NCBI GenBank assembly: GCA_028565635.1
Contig: JAOXYB010038318.1
Location: 1-13,424 of the forward strand
Origin: Phoronis ovalis
Taxonomy: Eukaryota; Phoronida; Phoronidae
Reading direction: 5' to 3'
DNA: 13,424 nucleotides
A program made the position numbers and the translations under genes. The notes under the pieces were generated by a model, which searched no databases, had not been told where the DNA came from, and was given only the letters and a program-made list of their open reading frames with translations. The stretch's first letter is position 1. Each line of letters begins with the position of its first letter. Positions 1 to 8,292 of this stretch are shown here, piece after piece.

Positions 1-850
1 ATTTTGTTTATAGTTACCAGCGGACAACTAGCAGCTGACTGATTCCAATTTCAAGTTTTCAATATGAAATTAACCTTTGTGTTAACTGTGTTAACTACGA
101 ATTAACTGATTCGCTATGGTGTAAAACTTTGTGGAATTAAAACATATTATATCTTCTTCCTACATGCCAATTTTCGTGTTATTTGGACAACTAACAGCAG
201 AGTTATTTCAATTTTAATTGTTTAAGTTCAGAAAAAGGTCACGCTTTTTGCACTAAAACAATGGCACTTTTGATGCGCATATTTCTCGCGTTAAATTTGC
301 TCTAGAAACTTTATTATTTATCCTAACCACATGATTTATATACCGGTTTGAAGGTCTTGAAGTGCTCTTTTGATTGGAACTAAAATATTTTGATTTTTTT
401 TGTCACATACCTACTATTGCCTTTGGCATAAGAAGCGTTTTAGCCTCAGTTAAAGCAAATTGAATACTTTTGGGCGCCGGCAGTGAAACACAAAACTTGT
501 GTTAAGTGGTTGAGTGTTATAATCTGTTGTTAATTCAGAATTTGTTTCAAAAGAATTAACGGTTTCAACCGTTGGCGTTTGGTCACTAGTGTTCTAGTCT
601 GAACACTGTGTGTTCCGATTCTTTAGGTCACGTGATACTATTATCCAGACTACTGTACGTTGTGTTTGATAGGAAACTATGACGAATATCAAATATTTTG
701 AAATATTTATCAATTAACTCCCAGATAGAAAACAAGGCCATATACTTTATTTCAGTCTTAACGCTGTCAGTCAAATTCTCTTAGTCTGAGTGCGAAATAT
801 TTGAGCAGAAATTATATTTTGAAAATTACTATTATTAAAAATTGTTTCAG
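1..850. other. Non-coding, intron-like stretch
   Basis: No convincing exon is seen on either strand. The stretch is AT-rich and ends in ATTGTTTCAG, a good splice acceptor, so its right part is probably the last intron of the gene whose terminal exon starts at 851. It holds a diverged 41-bp direct repeat (22-62 and 185-225, 32 of 41 positions equal). It also has two perfect inverted repeats: AACGGTT/AACCGTT at 558-564 and 567-573, and AGTGTTC/GAACACT at 588-594 and 601-607. The second resembles the palindromes at 1416-1651. Confidence 0.5.
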
Positions 851-1000
851 GACATCCCTGATGATGACATCAAAAAGCTTTACGAGACGGAAGGCAACTG
901 ATGCTCCTATAAAGTTATGTTGCTCACGAGACAAGATGAGGACACAGCCATCTTCATTGTGTGTGATAGGGTACTCACAAGAGTGGAGAAATTGGACTGA
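851..1000 (+). CDS. Terminal exon of an unidentified gene, with an in-frame TGA
   Basis: I do not recognise the protein. The exon starts after ATTGTTTCAG at 841-850. In phase 0 it reads DIPDDDIKKLYETEGN and meets TGA at 899-901. The same frame then stays open for 32 more codons, beginning CSYKVMLLTRQDEDTAIFIV, until TGA at 998-1000. Both halves have coding-like codons (many GAN and GNN) and charged, protein-like composition. The simplest reading is that the gene ends at 901. Alternatives are a nonsense mutation, readthrough, or selenocysteine at 899-901. I saw no clear SECIS core (ATGA...AA...GA) before the poly(A) signal. A longer open frame, 801-1187, overlaps in another register but has less protein-like content and starts inside the presumed intron. 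Earlier exons would lie to the left of the window. Confidence 0.45.
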
Positions 1001-1221
1001 TTGTCGCTGTCTTTTGGCTAATGGCAATTTATTACATCTTCGACTTGGTATGCCCCGGAGTATATTCAAAGAACATCATGCAACGACCTATATTGAACTG
1101 GTTTTTAATGTGCAAATAATTCTAGAAAGCCTCATTGAATCACTTTTCAAATTCTTGTTCCATAATTCGGTAGAAGTGAGAATGTGAAATTCGTTGTGTC
1201 TTAATTTATTATCAGTGTGGA

Positions 1222-1250
1222 TCATGCCTCCAAGCATGAACACAAATAAA
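1222..1250 (+). terminator. Poly(A) signal with 3' UTR hairpin
   Basis: A canonical AATAAA at 1245-1250 is followed by T/GT-rich DNA near 1274-1288, the usual downstream element. Just before it is a perfect 6-bp hairpin, TCATGC (1222-1227), loop CTCCAA, GCATGA (1234-1239). This fits the 3' end of the transcript whose last exon starts at 851. Confidence 0.55.
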
Positions 1251-1415
1251 GAACTCGCTGTTACAGTAGAAAGTCTTTTTTTGTGTTAGGTCCAGGTTAG
1301 TTGCTTGATATATAGTCTGATAACCCTAAAGGTCCTGGCATGCATAACTTTTAAATTCAGTTTACTATGAAAAAAATACTGCTTGTGAATTTGAACAACG
1401 CAATTCACCACAATT

Positions 1416-1651
1416 AGAACACTTTGTGTTCAGAAAGTCATGGCAGAACACCAAAATGGTGTTCTGTAAGTGTAACATGCGTCACATGTGTTCTATTGTG
1501 AACACCTTTTTGCATTCTAAAATGCGTTCCAACTTGAAAACCAGGAGTTCCAAATCTAGAACACATAGTGTGCTGTGTTTTTAGAACACTATGACTGTGT
1601 TCACAAAGTGTAACATTTTTGTGTTCTATTTAGTGTTCTAAAGTAGAACAC
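1416..1651. repeat. Cluster of AGAACAC/GTGTTCT palindromes
   Basis: The 7-mer AGAACAC occurs at 1416, 1445, 1558, 1583 and 1645, and its complement GTGTTCT at 1459, 1488, 1621 and 1633. One-base variants lie at 1426, 1499 and 1597. Many pair into hairpins: CAGAACACCA/TGGTGTTCTG (1444-1453 and 1457-1466, loop AAA), GAACAC/GTGTTC (1417-1422 and 1426-1431), GTGTTC/GAACAC (1488-1493 and 1500-1505), and GTGTTCT/AGAACAC (1633-1639 and 1645-1651). It may be the remnant of a palindrome-rich non-autonomous transposon. The motif also resembles the half-site of steroid-receptor response elements, but that is only resemblance. Confidence 0.6.
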
Positions 1652-1942
1652 ATATGTTTAGAGTGTAGTGGAATTTTAACACTAAAAGTGAGATTACCCA
1701 GATGATGAATTTCCAAACTTGAATAAAGAAAAAGATTGCATGAACATCTTGGAGTGTACAGTGTAAGACAACATTCATACATTAAAATTACTAAAACATA
1801 TGACAAGTACAGTACCGGAATGTATGTGGAGACAAGGTGACATCACGGTTCTGACAATAATAAACAAACTGTCACATTGTAGGCAGTCAAGACAGAGAAA
1901 GCTGTCACGAAAATAATGCATATTAATTTATATTCAGAATAA
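1652..1942. other. No gene seen between palindrome cluster and LTR
   Basis: AT-rich DNA without an open frame of note. Its last four bases, ATAA (1939-1942), are the left copy of the target duplication of the solo LTR. Confidence 0.5.
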
Positions 1943-2190
1943 TGTGGCGTCCCGAGAGGAAATGGAATCTCCTTGTGTGTGTATGGGACTGGTCCATTCA
2001 TGGGCCAGTCACTATATATAATTATGTAAATAATAAAAATAAAGCTAGTGCACGTTGGACCTAGAAGCCGAGTTGTCTTCTGATCTCTAGACCAGTCTTC
2101 CCAGTACAGTTACCATCATACAGTTACCTCTTAGCAGTGCCTTGCCAAACCATTACAACAGGCTAAGACCGCTCGGCCGGGTTCGCCGCA
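1943..2190 (+). mobile_element. Solo LTR of a retrotransposon (248 bp)
   Basis: The unit begins TGTGGCG and ends CGCCGCA, an inverted pair equal at 6 of 7 positions and of the TG...CA form. It is flanked by the 4-bp direct repeat ATAA (1939-1942 and 2191-2194), as expected for a target duplication. Inside, in the right order, are a TATA-like TATATATAAT (2013-2022) and two AATAAA signals (2032-2037, 2038-2043), giving the U3-R-U5 order on the + strand. A near-perfect hairpin, GACTGGTCC/GGGCCAGTC (1987-1995 and 2002-2010), sits just before the TATA box. No primer-binding site, coding region or second LTR is nearby, so this looks like a solo LTR left by recombination. A Gypsy-type element is my guess; the LTR alone cannot assign the clade. 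Confidence 0.7.
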
Positions 2191-2284
2191 ATAATAATAA
2201 TCAATCGTTTTCAACTGCTTACTTTATATGGAACCATACTTAATGAGACATCTTCTTGTTTATAAAGAGATGCTTTCGCAATAA

Positions 2285-3073
2285 AATGCAACACCTTTCA
2301 AAAAGGAAACCAAAGACGCCAAGGTATCATACACAACCTTCACTAGACCGAGGCCATTCTTTGTTGTCACACCCATGGTTAACACTCGCAACACTGTCAA
2401 ATGCAAATTGCACTGTATTGCAGAGCTTGTAGCTACAAGCTTGCATGAGAGGGGAGTGCTCCTGTCTGCTAATCTTTCCAACCTGATCTCCGCTGTAGTC
2501 TGCTCAACGAAATTACAAGCTTGCATGCATGGAGACTGTGATGAATGCAGAGAAAACATCGGAAATATTTACAAAGATGGTCGGCCTTCAATATCAACTG
2601 ACAAGGTCACTTACAGTGAGTGGTGTAATGTCGTGCTGAACAGAGAAACAAAGGACAAAGAAAAAGTAGAAACCAGAGTCACGAGAAAGATAACAAAAAC
2701 CGATACAATCGTGTACCTGTGCAGGCTATTTGAAGATCGCTTCAAGTCCATAATGGCTCACGAGTACAGGATCCAGCACCAATTCGCGGAAATCCGTCGT
2801 CTGAAAAACACACTCAAAAACAAAGAATGTGTTATCCAAGTCGATTTCAGCGAAAAGTATGCCTGTAAAGCAAACGAGGAGATCCGGTCAATGCATTTTG
2901 GATCAAGTCGCCAGCAGGTTAGCCTGCATATAGTTCACGTAACCACGTATGTAGTCTGTAGTCCAGACTGTTTTCTGCATATTATTATTGTAATATCATT
3001 TATTGTAAAATATAATAATATTTGGTTGTATAATATTACACATATGAGCAGAAAAAATCATGCAAGTCCCTAA
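2285..3073 (+). pseudogene. Fragment of a multicopy invertebrate transposon-like protein
   Basis: The frame is open from after a TAA at 2282-2284 to the stop at 3071-3073; the first ATG is at 2375. Conserved-looking sequence already starts before that ATG (PFKKETKDAKVSY, about 2297-2335), so the ATG is probably internal. Landmarks in order are a Cys pair (KCKLHC), a CMHGDCDEC cysteine cluster that could bind metal, a helical stretch with WCNVVLNRET, and a QVDFSEKYACKANEEIRSMH block followed by FGSSRQQVSLH. From memory this matches a widespread uncharacterised family in cnidarians and molluscs with a DFSENY-type block, which I take to be transposase-like because of its copy number and Asp-rich block; I cannot prove that here. 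After about 2940 the frame turns hydrophobic and AT-rich and is probably no longer homologous. The right part of the protein is missing, so this is a truncated copy. Confidence 0.55.
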
Positions 3074-3140
3074 AAGTGTCAATACTTGCTTTATTTAATA
3101 TATGCTATTTTGGTATACATGCAGAACCTTTCGGTGTACA

Positions 3141-3373
3141 TTTGATACTGGATAAATATTTGATACTGGGTGAACATTTGACACTGAATAAAAGGCAATG
3201 GCTTTAACTATTTGACAAGTTATAAATGAATAAGGTTTAAAAACACCCAAAAGGGACTGAGGGTGTAAACTTGATACTGGGTGAACATTTGACACTGAAT
3301 AAAAGGCAATGGTGTAAACTATTTGACAAGTTATAAATAAATAAGGTTTAAAAACACCCAAAAGGGACTGAGG
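3141..3373. repeat. 111-bp tandem duplication with 18-bp sub-repeats
   Basis: 3161-3262 is repeated at 3272-3373 with a 111-bp period and 4 mismatches by eye. At the left, three 18-bp units starting TTTGATACTG or TTTGACACTG lie at 3141, 3159 and 3177. Because 111 is 37 codons and 18 is 6 codons, the minus strand stays open through both copies (3095-3361) and reads a repeated VSNVHPVS pattern. I regard that open frame as a by-product of the repeat rather than a gene. Confidence 0.85.
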
Positions 3374-3382
3374 TCAGTCTAC

Positions 3383-4692
3383 TGGTCGTGCGTCGTGTCT
3401 CTACTTATTGGACACATCTCCTTTTTTACGTGGATTAGTAATTTGTTACTATTGAATTTAATGAGGGATAATTCTGCAGGATTATTTTACAGTTGGAACT
3501 TTTATGACTCCTACAACTAAATCGTCTGGGAACTCAGTTTAACACAAAGAATTTTGAATATCAAGGTTATATTTGGAGTAATTTTAACAAATTGGATGTA
3601 TACAACTATCTTAAATTTTAGGTAAATAAATTAATTAAACTCTAATATATCTTTTGTACCGTTTCTAGTTATTTCAGTTCCTTTCTTAAAAATGTAGCTC
3701 AGACTCTTATAAAATCAGTAAAATGTAACCCGGCGGCCCTAATTTCTCCTTCTCCCCTTTCTTCCTCCTTTCTTAATTCTGCTCTTTCACCACCCTTTGA
3801 ATGATAAAAACACCCTCTTTTATAAGCAAGGATGGCGAGATCTTTCAAAAATAGATTGGGAAAGTTTTATAAACCAAAATAGATCTACTCGTCATTTTTG
3901 GGTTTTTCCCGATTTAAAATTATGCTTAGGCGTCATTTTAAATCTTGCTGAGTCAACATTTTCAGAAACTAGCTCAAGACAACTTATCTCACTTATCATA
4001 AGTGATTTAATATACACTCAAAACGTTGTTCATATTTATCAGATTGCATGATTCTGTGAGAAAAGGTATATAGTATATATTAAGGTTAAAATTTGTTACA
4101 GTACCTACAAGGGGCATTTACAGTGATTTACCCCAAAGCGCTGTCAAGAAAAACACCAAACTTTCACATTTTTATAACTTTATCGGACACTTATCTTACA
4201 ATCACAGTTACATATATAAAGTGGATACATTGACACTCATAACGGATCACTATAAGACACGCCCATGAAGATCGATAGTCATACGCTATTTGTTTACTGT
4301 GTTTTTGTCTGACATTTAATTGAATATTATTATTTTTAGTATATATTGTTTTGATCATAGTCTACTTACCCCTACAGTGCCCAGGGCTACTAGAAATGTG
4401 CGACAAATAGTTATTTCTGTACTTTCATGCCGAAATCTGCTTAATTGCCTGCCCAGGTTTACCGTGCTACGATTTCCTTTTCCAGGAAATTGTGCAAATC
4501 TGAGCTATCCGGCCACTAGGGGATCCGTAGTATTACTGATCTAGATATCAAATGATATATAAACTGAACTGGGTCGTCGGTATAATGCTACAGTTGTGGT
4601 GACAATATTCACTCTTTGATTGACAACACTGTTAGTTGTAACCGTCCTCCACGTATACATTTAAATTGCAGGTCAAACCAGCTCAGATCTTA
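3383..4692. other. No assignable gene; short orphan open frames
   Basis: A pyrimidine-rich tract at about 3739-3775 precedes an 84-codon frame (3797-4051, +) that I do not recognise and that lacks an obvious promoter or splice context. A 74-codon + frame at 4320-4544 also lacks recognisable features. On the minus strand near 4500-4515, GGCCGGATAGCTCAG looks like the start and A box of a tRNA or tRNA-derived SINE, but no B box follows. Confidence 0.4.
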
Positions 4693-4740
4693 AAATACCC
4701 AAATGGCATTTCCCAGAAATACCCAAATGGCATTTCCCAG
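4693..4740. repeat. Perfect 24-bp tandem repeat, two copies
   Basis: Two identical 24-bp units lie at 4693-4716 and 4717-4740, each starting AAATACCCAAATGG and ending CCCAG. A partial third unit (AAATA) follows. Confidence 0.9.
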
Positions 4741-4792
4741 AAATATACGTGTAGGCATATCATAAAATAAACATGAAAAATGCAGACCTACC

Positions 4793-4862
4793 AAGTCTCC
4801 CGGTTTTGGACCACGTCTCCCGACCTCCCGGTTGTAAGTCCAAATCTCCCGGTTTTTAGGCC
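4793..4862 (-). repeat. CCGGGAG minisatellite, about four degenerate units
   Basis: CTCCCG occurs at 4797, 4817, 4825 and 4846 in roughly 20-bp degenerate units of the form GTCTCCCGGTTTT-GG-CC. On the minus strand this makes the Pro-Gly-Asp-Leu-like stretch of an 87-codon frame (4690-4953). I treat that frame as repeat-derived. Similar CCGGGAG arrays are, as I recall, common in invertebrate genomes. Confidence 0.55.
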
Positions 4863-4953
4863 AACCAAGTTTTTTTATTGTCGAGAAACTTAAAAAAATA
4901 ACGGGATGATACATATAATGCGAATAAACTTCATCAGGTTCCGATTTCACCAT

Positions 4954-5317
4954 GTTATGAGCTATTTATAAAACAATAACAAAGCGATGTTGTGATTGGC
5001 TTAGTTTTTCCACCAGGGCAATGTTTTGCCAATCAAAACGCCGCTTGTAAAAACCTTTTGGCTAAAAGTTAGTATAGAGCATTAATTATTTAATATATAT
5101 TATATTTATTTCGTAGAGCTTAGTAGAAGGCATAACATTTATTAAATTGAATAGTTTTAGTATTCAGTTCTGTATACTCTGCCCGGGGGGGCACATGGGT
5201 CAAATGCTGGGTCCACATGCGTGAACGAGAAATCACGTGAAAAGGGTAATTTTTTTCCATCCAAGCGCGTAACGCGCGTTCCGTGTTAAGGGTATATATC
5301 TAGCTAAATATTGGTAA
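4954..5317. other. Non-coding, with GC-rich repeat start
   Basis: No gene is seen. From about 5181 the composition changes to a GC-richer repeat-like stretch containing a run of seven G and the 10-bp palindrome AACGCGCGTT at 5271-5280. Confidence 0.4.
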
Positions 5318-5480
5318 ATAGGGTGTTGTTTTCAGCATGAGTTACAGACACGTAAAACAAGGGGTGTTTTTAACCATCAGATGTGTAAAAAGGATATATT
5401 TTTCAGCCATCAGATGAAAATCAGCCGGGCATAAAACTTAGGTATTGGTCAGAAACTACCCCGAGGGGGTGCAAGGAAAA
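5318..5480. repeat. Degenerate 33-40 bp repeats and a dispersed motif
   Basis: Three diverged units carry GG-TGTTTT followed by CAGCATGAG or CCATCAGATG; the exact 10-mer CCATCAGATG is at 5374-5383 and 5407-5416. Immediately after, TGGTCAGAAA (5446-5455) and GGTGCAAGGA (5469-5478) recur in the same order and orientation at 13142-13151 and 13173-13182, marking a dispersed repeat family. Confidence 0.5.
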
Positions 5481-5734
5481 GTCAAAAATTGTCCCACATA
5501 ACATAATTTACCCTTCAGCTTCTGCGGCCCTTGCCGGGCCAGGCTTAGAAAAATTAATAGCCGTGCGCAACACATTATATCATATACAATCAACTTCATT
5601 GCACATCAGTAATAGCACCTGACTACATAGGATAAAACAGGGTCAGTTACGGGCGTTTTTTAACGATGTTATTTCAAATAGGTCTGCTTCAAAATAGGCT
5701 TGCTTCGCGGGTAATTTACAACTAGAAATGAAAG
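5481..5734. other. No gene seen
   Basis: Contains the short hairpin GGCCC-TTGCC-GGGCC near 5526-5540. No poly(A) signal was found on the minus strand in this stretch downstream of the 5735 stop. Confidence 0.35.
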
Positions 5735-5843
5735 TTATAGCTCATAGAAAATCCCATTTTGCTGTTCTGTGATGCTTTTAGGGATACTATTGAGATATCG
5801 CGCAAGTGATTGAATATTTTCTTTTAACTCATCCGGAGGTATC
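5735..5843 (-). CDS. Candidate terminal exon, minus strand
   Basis: After a possible acceptor (AAAATCAG, weak pyrimidine tract) the minus strand reads IPPDELKENIQSLARYLNSI and 15 more codons to TAA at 5737-5735. Composition is protein-like, with an amphipathic helix. The acceptor implies entry with two bases carried over (phase 2). It does not fit ankyrin exon 7471-7274, which ends in phase 0 and would reach a stop after four codons here. It does fit the phase-2 donor at 9572 of the exon-like segment 9703-9573. The I-x-IPPDELK-x-x-I pattern vaguely resembles the second half of a SOCS box, but this is weak. No poly(A) signal is visible. It could be chance. Confidence 0.35.
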
Positions 5844-6049
5844 CTGATTTTACACCTTAAGCAATTACAATCATTGAAAATAGTAAAAAATGTGATTTTA
5901 TTTCGGAGTAAAAAATGATGTATTATAATGTAATTGCTAAACTTTGCTCAGTTGAAAAAGCTATCGTTACACTATGTAATTGTGACAAAGCCGACGAACA
6001 TGTGAATGTAATCAAATATTAACACACGGTATTTTCCCTCTATTAAACA

Positions 6050-7170
6050 TAACCTTTTAGCCAACGCACCTTTGAACTGCAAATTAAATACACTGGCTTT
6101 GACAAACTTTTAAGACAAACTGAGAGATTATATAATAGGGGCCTCATGGAGGAAATTGAAAATTTGAATACTGAAAACCCACAGGCTTTCTGCGATCATT
6201 TAAACAAAAATTGGCCCCCGTCCAAATAAGTCGGTACCCTTGGAAATATATGAAAAGACAGTTATACAAACAGATATTGATTCTGTCTTGAGTAAATGGA
6301 AAATAGATTTTCAGTCACTTTATTCTGATTTTACACCTGAAAGTGCATTTGACGATGATTTTATGAAGATATTATGAGAGAGAAATTAGTGTTAGAAGAA
6401 ACTATATTAAGTGATGACTATAGATCAAATGATGAAATAAATAAAGATTTATCTTCCCAGGAAGTAGAAAAATGGTTGCTAAGGCAAAAAATAAGAAAGC
6501 TATGGGTATAGATCACATTCAAAATTAAGTCCTAAAGAACAATGCCGTCATTGAAGTGTTACAAAAATTATTTCAATCTTATTTTGTTTCACAATGTTTA
6601 CCATCCACTTGGTTGAAAGCCAATATTATGCCAACACCGAAAGGCGCTGATAAAGACCCAAGGGTACCATTAAATTATCGGGGAATTAGTTTACAAAATG
6701 TATAGTTCCATTTTAAATCACAAATATCCTCCTTTCTTGAAAGATATGAACTTCTTGTGGACGAGCAAAACGGTTTTCGTAAAAATAGAACCTGTATTGG
6801 GCATGTTTTTGCTTTAGCTTCTATAATTAGGAATAGGAAGTGTAAAGGACAAGATACATTCGCTACTTTCATTGATATGAAAAAAGCATTTGACCGGATA
6901 GATAGAAGTCTTTTGTTCTTTAAGCTACTACATTTTTCTTTTGATGGCCGTATGTACAATGCAATCCAATCTGTATGTAGTAATCCAGTAGCTCGTGTTT
7001 GTGTGCGTGAAAGTCACTCTACAGATTAGTTTCCTGTAGAGTAAGACAGGGTGATGTATTATCACCATGCAACGCTGTTTAATATGTTTTTAAATGATTT
7101 AGCTGTTGAATTGAATAATATGAATTTAGGTGTACATGTTGGCTTCAAGTTCAACTTTAAAAGAATACAT
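6050..7170 (+). mobile_element. Degraded, truncated LINE (non-LTR retrotransposon)
   Basis: The piece spans the linker after the endonuclease through the middle of the reverse transcriptase. In order I read FDKLLRQTERLYNRGLMEEI (about 6106-6165), PLEIYEKTVIQTDIDSVLSK (from about 6237), a KAKNKKAMGIDHIQN block (about 6479-6523), LPSTWLKANIMPTPKGADKD (about 6598-6657), NYRGISLQN, and the RT core. These follow the order usual in mollusc LINEs. Frames change at several points and there are in-frame stops at 6227, 6375 and about 6524, so it is dead. The endonuclease domain is absent at the left. The right end is lost after NDLAVELNNMNLGVHVG, before the YADD catalytic box. No poly(A) tail or target duplication was found. 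I cannot name the clade. Confidence 0.85.
6757..7161 (+). pseudogene. Reverse transcriptase core remnant of the LINE
   Basis: 6757-7029 is the longest open block. It has the LINE palm/finger motif GFRKNRTCIGHV, then ATFIDMKKAFDRIDR, in which the Asp at 6874-6876 is the first catalytic carboxylate and FD follows as in active enzymes. The frame stops at 7027-7029 and continues in another register with CRVRQGDVLSP (7035-7067, the RQG motif). It then shifts again into LFNMFLNDLAVELNN (7075 onward). The second catalytic pair (YADD) should come next but is not present. The element therefore cannot encode an active enzyme. Confidence 0.85.
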
Positions 7171-7273
7171 CTTTAGTAATATTTGCAAACAATTTCTTTC
7201 ACTAACTCTTTGGCTTGCTGTCTGTCACCACTTGAATGCTAAGATATTTTGCGGGACTCGTACAAACTAGTAC

Positions 7274-7471
7274 CTTGTTTCTAATCTTGTGATCAGCTCC
7301 ACTTTTTAGCAGGAACATTGTAGTCTGGTCTTTGCAATTTTTAACGCTCTCGTGCAAAGGACTATTGCCCCATTGGTCTTGAAGATTCAGATCACAGCCA
7401 GCATTTAAGAGTATTGCTGATGTTTTAACATGACCAAGTTGAGACGCAGGATGCAACGCATTATGCCCAAA
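7274..7471 (-). CDS. Ankyrin-repeat exon (two full repeats)
   Basis: The exon is bounded on the minus strand by an acceptor ending AAAACTAG and a donor GTACTA. It is 198 nt, exactly two 33-residue ankyrin repeats, phase 0 at both ends. Repeat 1 starts FGHNALHPASQLGHVKTSAI and ends DLNLQDQ; repeat 2 starts WGNSPLHESVKNCKDQTTMF and ends DHKIRNK. The helix-turn-helix consensus residues (G-x-x-x-LH, LL-x-G, D) are kept, although the usual T of TALH is N or S. Ankyrin repeats act as protein-binding scaffolds; the partner cannot be inferred. It is the most 3' ankyrin exon seen. The LINE begins about 100 bp beyond its donor. The frame continuing to 7202 past the donor is intronic. Confidence 0.85.
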
Positions 7472-7725
7472 CTAGTTTTTACAAAACACATAATAAACAT
7501 GCATGCTGTTCTACAGTTTAGTATCAATTTCAAGCTTGATCCCAATTGAATCAATTCAATTATTAATTAACCAGCGTAATACGGACTAGATCTAAATAGT
7601 ATTTTAAAGATTACGAGGTAGTGTAAATATTTGTCAAATGATGTCGTAAAGAAATATTTTAAGATAAATTTGAGATAAAACGATACGTATAAATATTATA
7701 AGAAAATCCAGATGTTGTTTTGTAC

Positions 7726-7922
7726 CTCATTTGTCATCGTGTAATCAGCTCCGACACGTATAAGGTAGATGACCATTTCATTCATGCCACTTCTTGCTGC
7801 ATGATTTAAAACAGTATCACATCTTCATCTTGCTCATTTACATCACACCCAGCTGCTATGAGCAGGTCCATAAAGTCTGACATCCCACATTTAACAGCAT
7901 AAAACAAGGCTGTATATCCTTT
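7726..7922 (-). CDS. Ankyrin-repeat exon with a one-base frameshift
   Basis: Acceptor TTTCAACAG, donor GTACAA. The first repeat reads KGYTALFYAVKCGMSDFMDL then LIAAGCDVNEQDED. After about 7819-7820 the frame must change to continue as DTVLNHAARSGMNEMVIYLI and RVGADYTMTNE. The canonical Asp-Gly-Asp-Thr turn is expected at the break but one base is missing, so the literal reading stops at TAA a few codons later. The exon is 197 nt, one short of the 198 nt seen in the neighbouring exon, which supports a single-base deletion rather than an intron. It could be a true inactivating allele or a sequencing/assembly error. Both borders are in phase 0 once the base is allowed for. Confidence 0.85.
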
Positions 7923-8292
7923 CTGTTGAAACATATTTTGTAATTGATACAATGTTAAAGCTTTATGGCTTTGAACCAGAAATTGTGAGTATGGGACATG
8001 TGCATTGAAAATGTGTACACTTAGTACTACTTGCACTTACTTCGTCTCTTTACAGTGCCAGTGTTTAAAACTGTCACTTAGATAATTGTCAAATAGAAAC
8101 ATTAAACAGAAAAATCGAAGCACCGCTATTGGGATGCTCTATCTATAAGCGGACTTCAAGCAATATATATGTACGGCGTGTCCCTATCGTAAGTCAAAAC
8201 TCTGTTCAAAATTTAATTAAGTTATGATAAGTTAAGAAATATAACTTATAAGGTGTAACAAAGGAAAAAAAAGAATATCTAACGTGAAATAC

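Noticed and set aside
801-1187. 128-codon + strand open frame and the antisense frame 812-1069
   Set aside because: It begins inside the presumed intron and overlaps, in another register, a better-supported terminal exon. The content is not protein-like and matches no family I know.
3095-3361. 88-codon minus-strand frame
   Set aside because: Entirely explained by the 111-bp and 18-bp repeats having periods divisible by three.
3797-4051. 84-codon + strand ORF as a gene
   Set aside because: No recognisable motif, promoter, splice context or poly(A) signal; kept only as an unassigned frame.
4490-4515. tRNA or tRNA-derived SINE start on the minus strand (GGCCGGATAGCTCAG)
   Set aside because: Only the A-box part fits; no anticodon arm or B box follows at the right distance.
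4690-4953. 87-codon minus-strand frame with GWPKNREIWTYNREV
   Set aside because: It runs through two tandem-repeat blocks (24-bp units and CCGGGAG units), so the protein is a repeat artefact.
6675-6959. 94-codon minus-strand frame
   Set aside because: Antisense shadow of the LINE reverse transcriptase.
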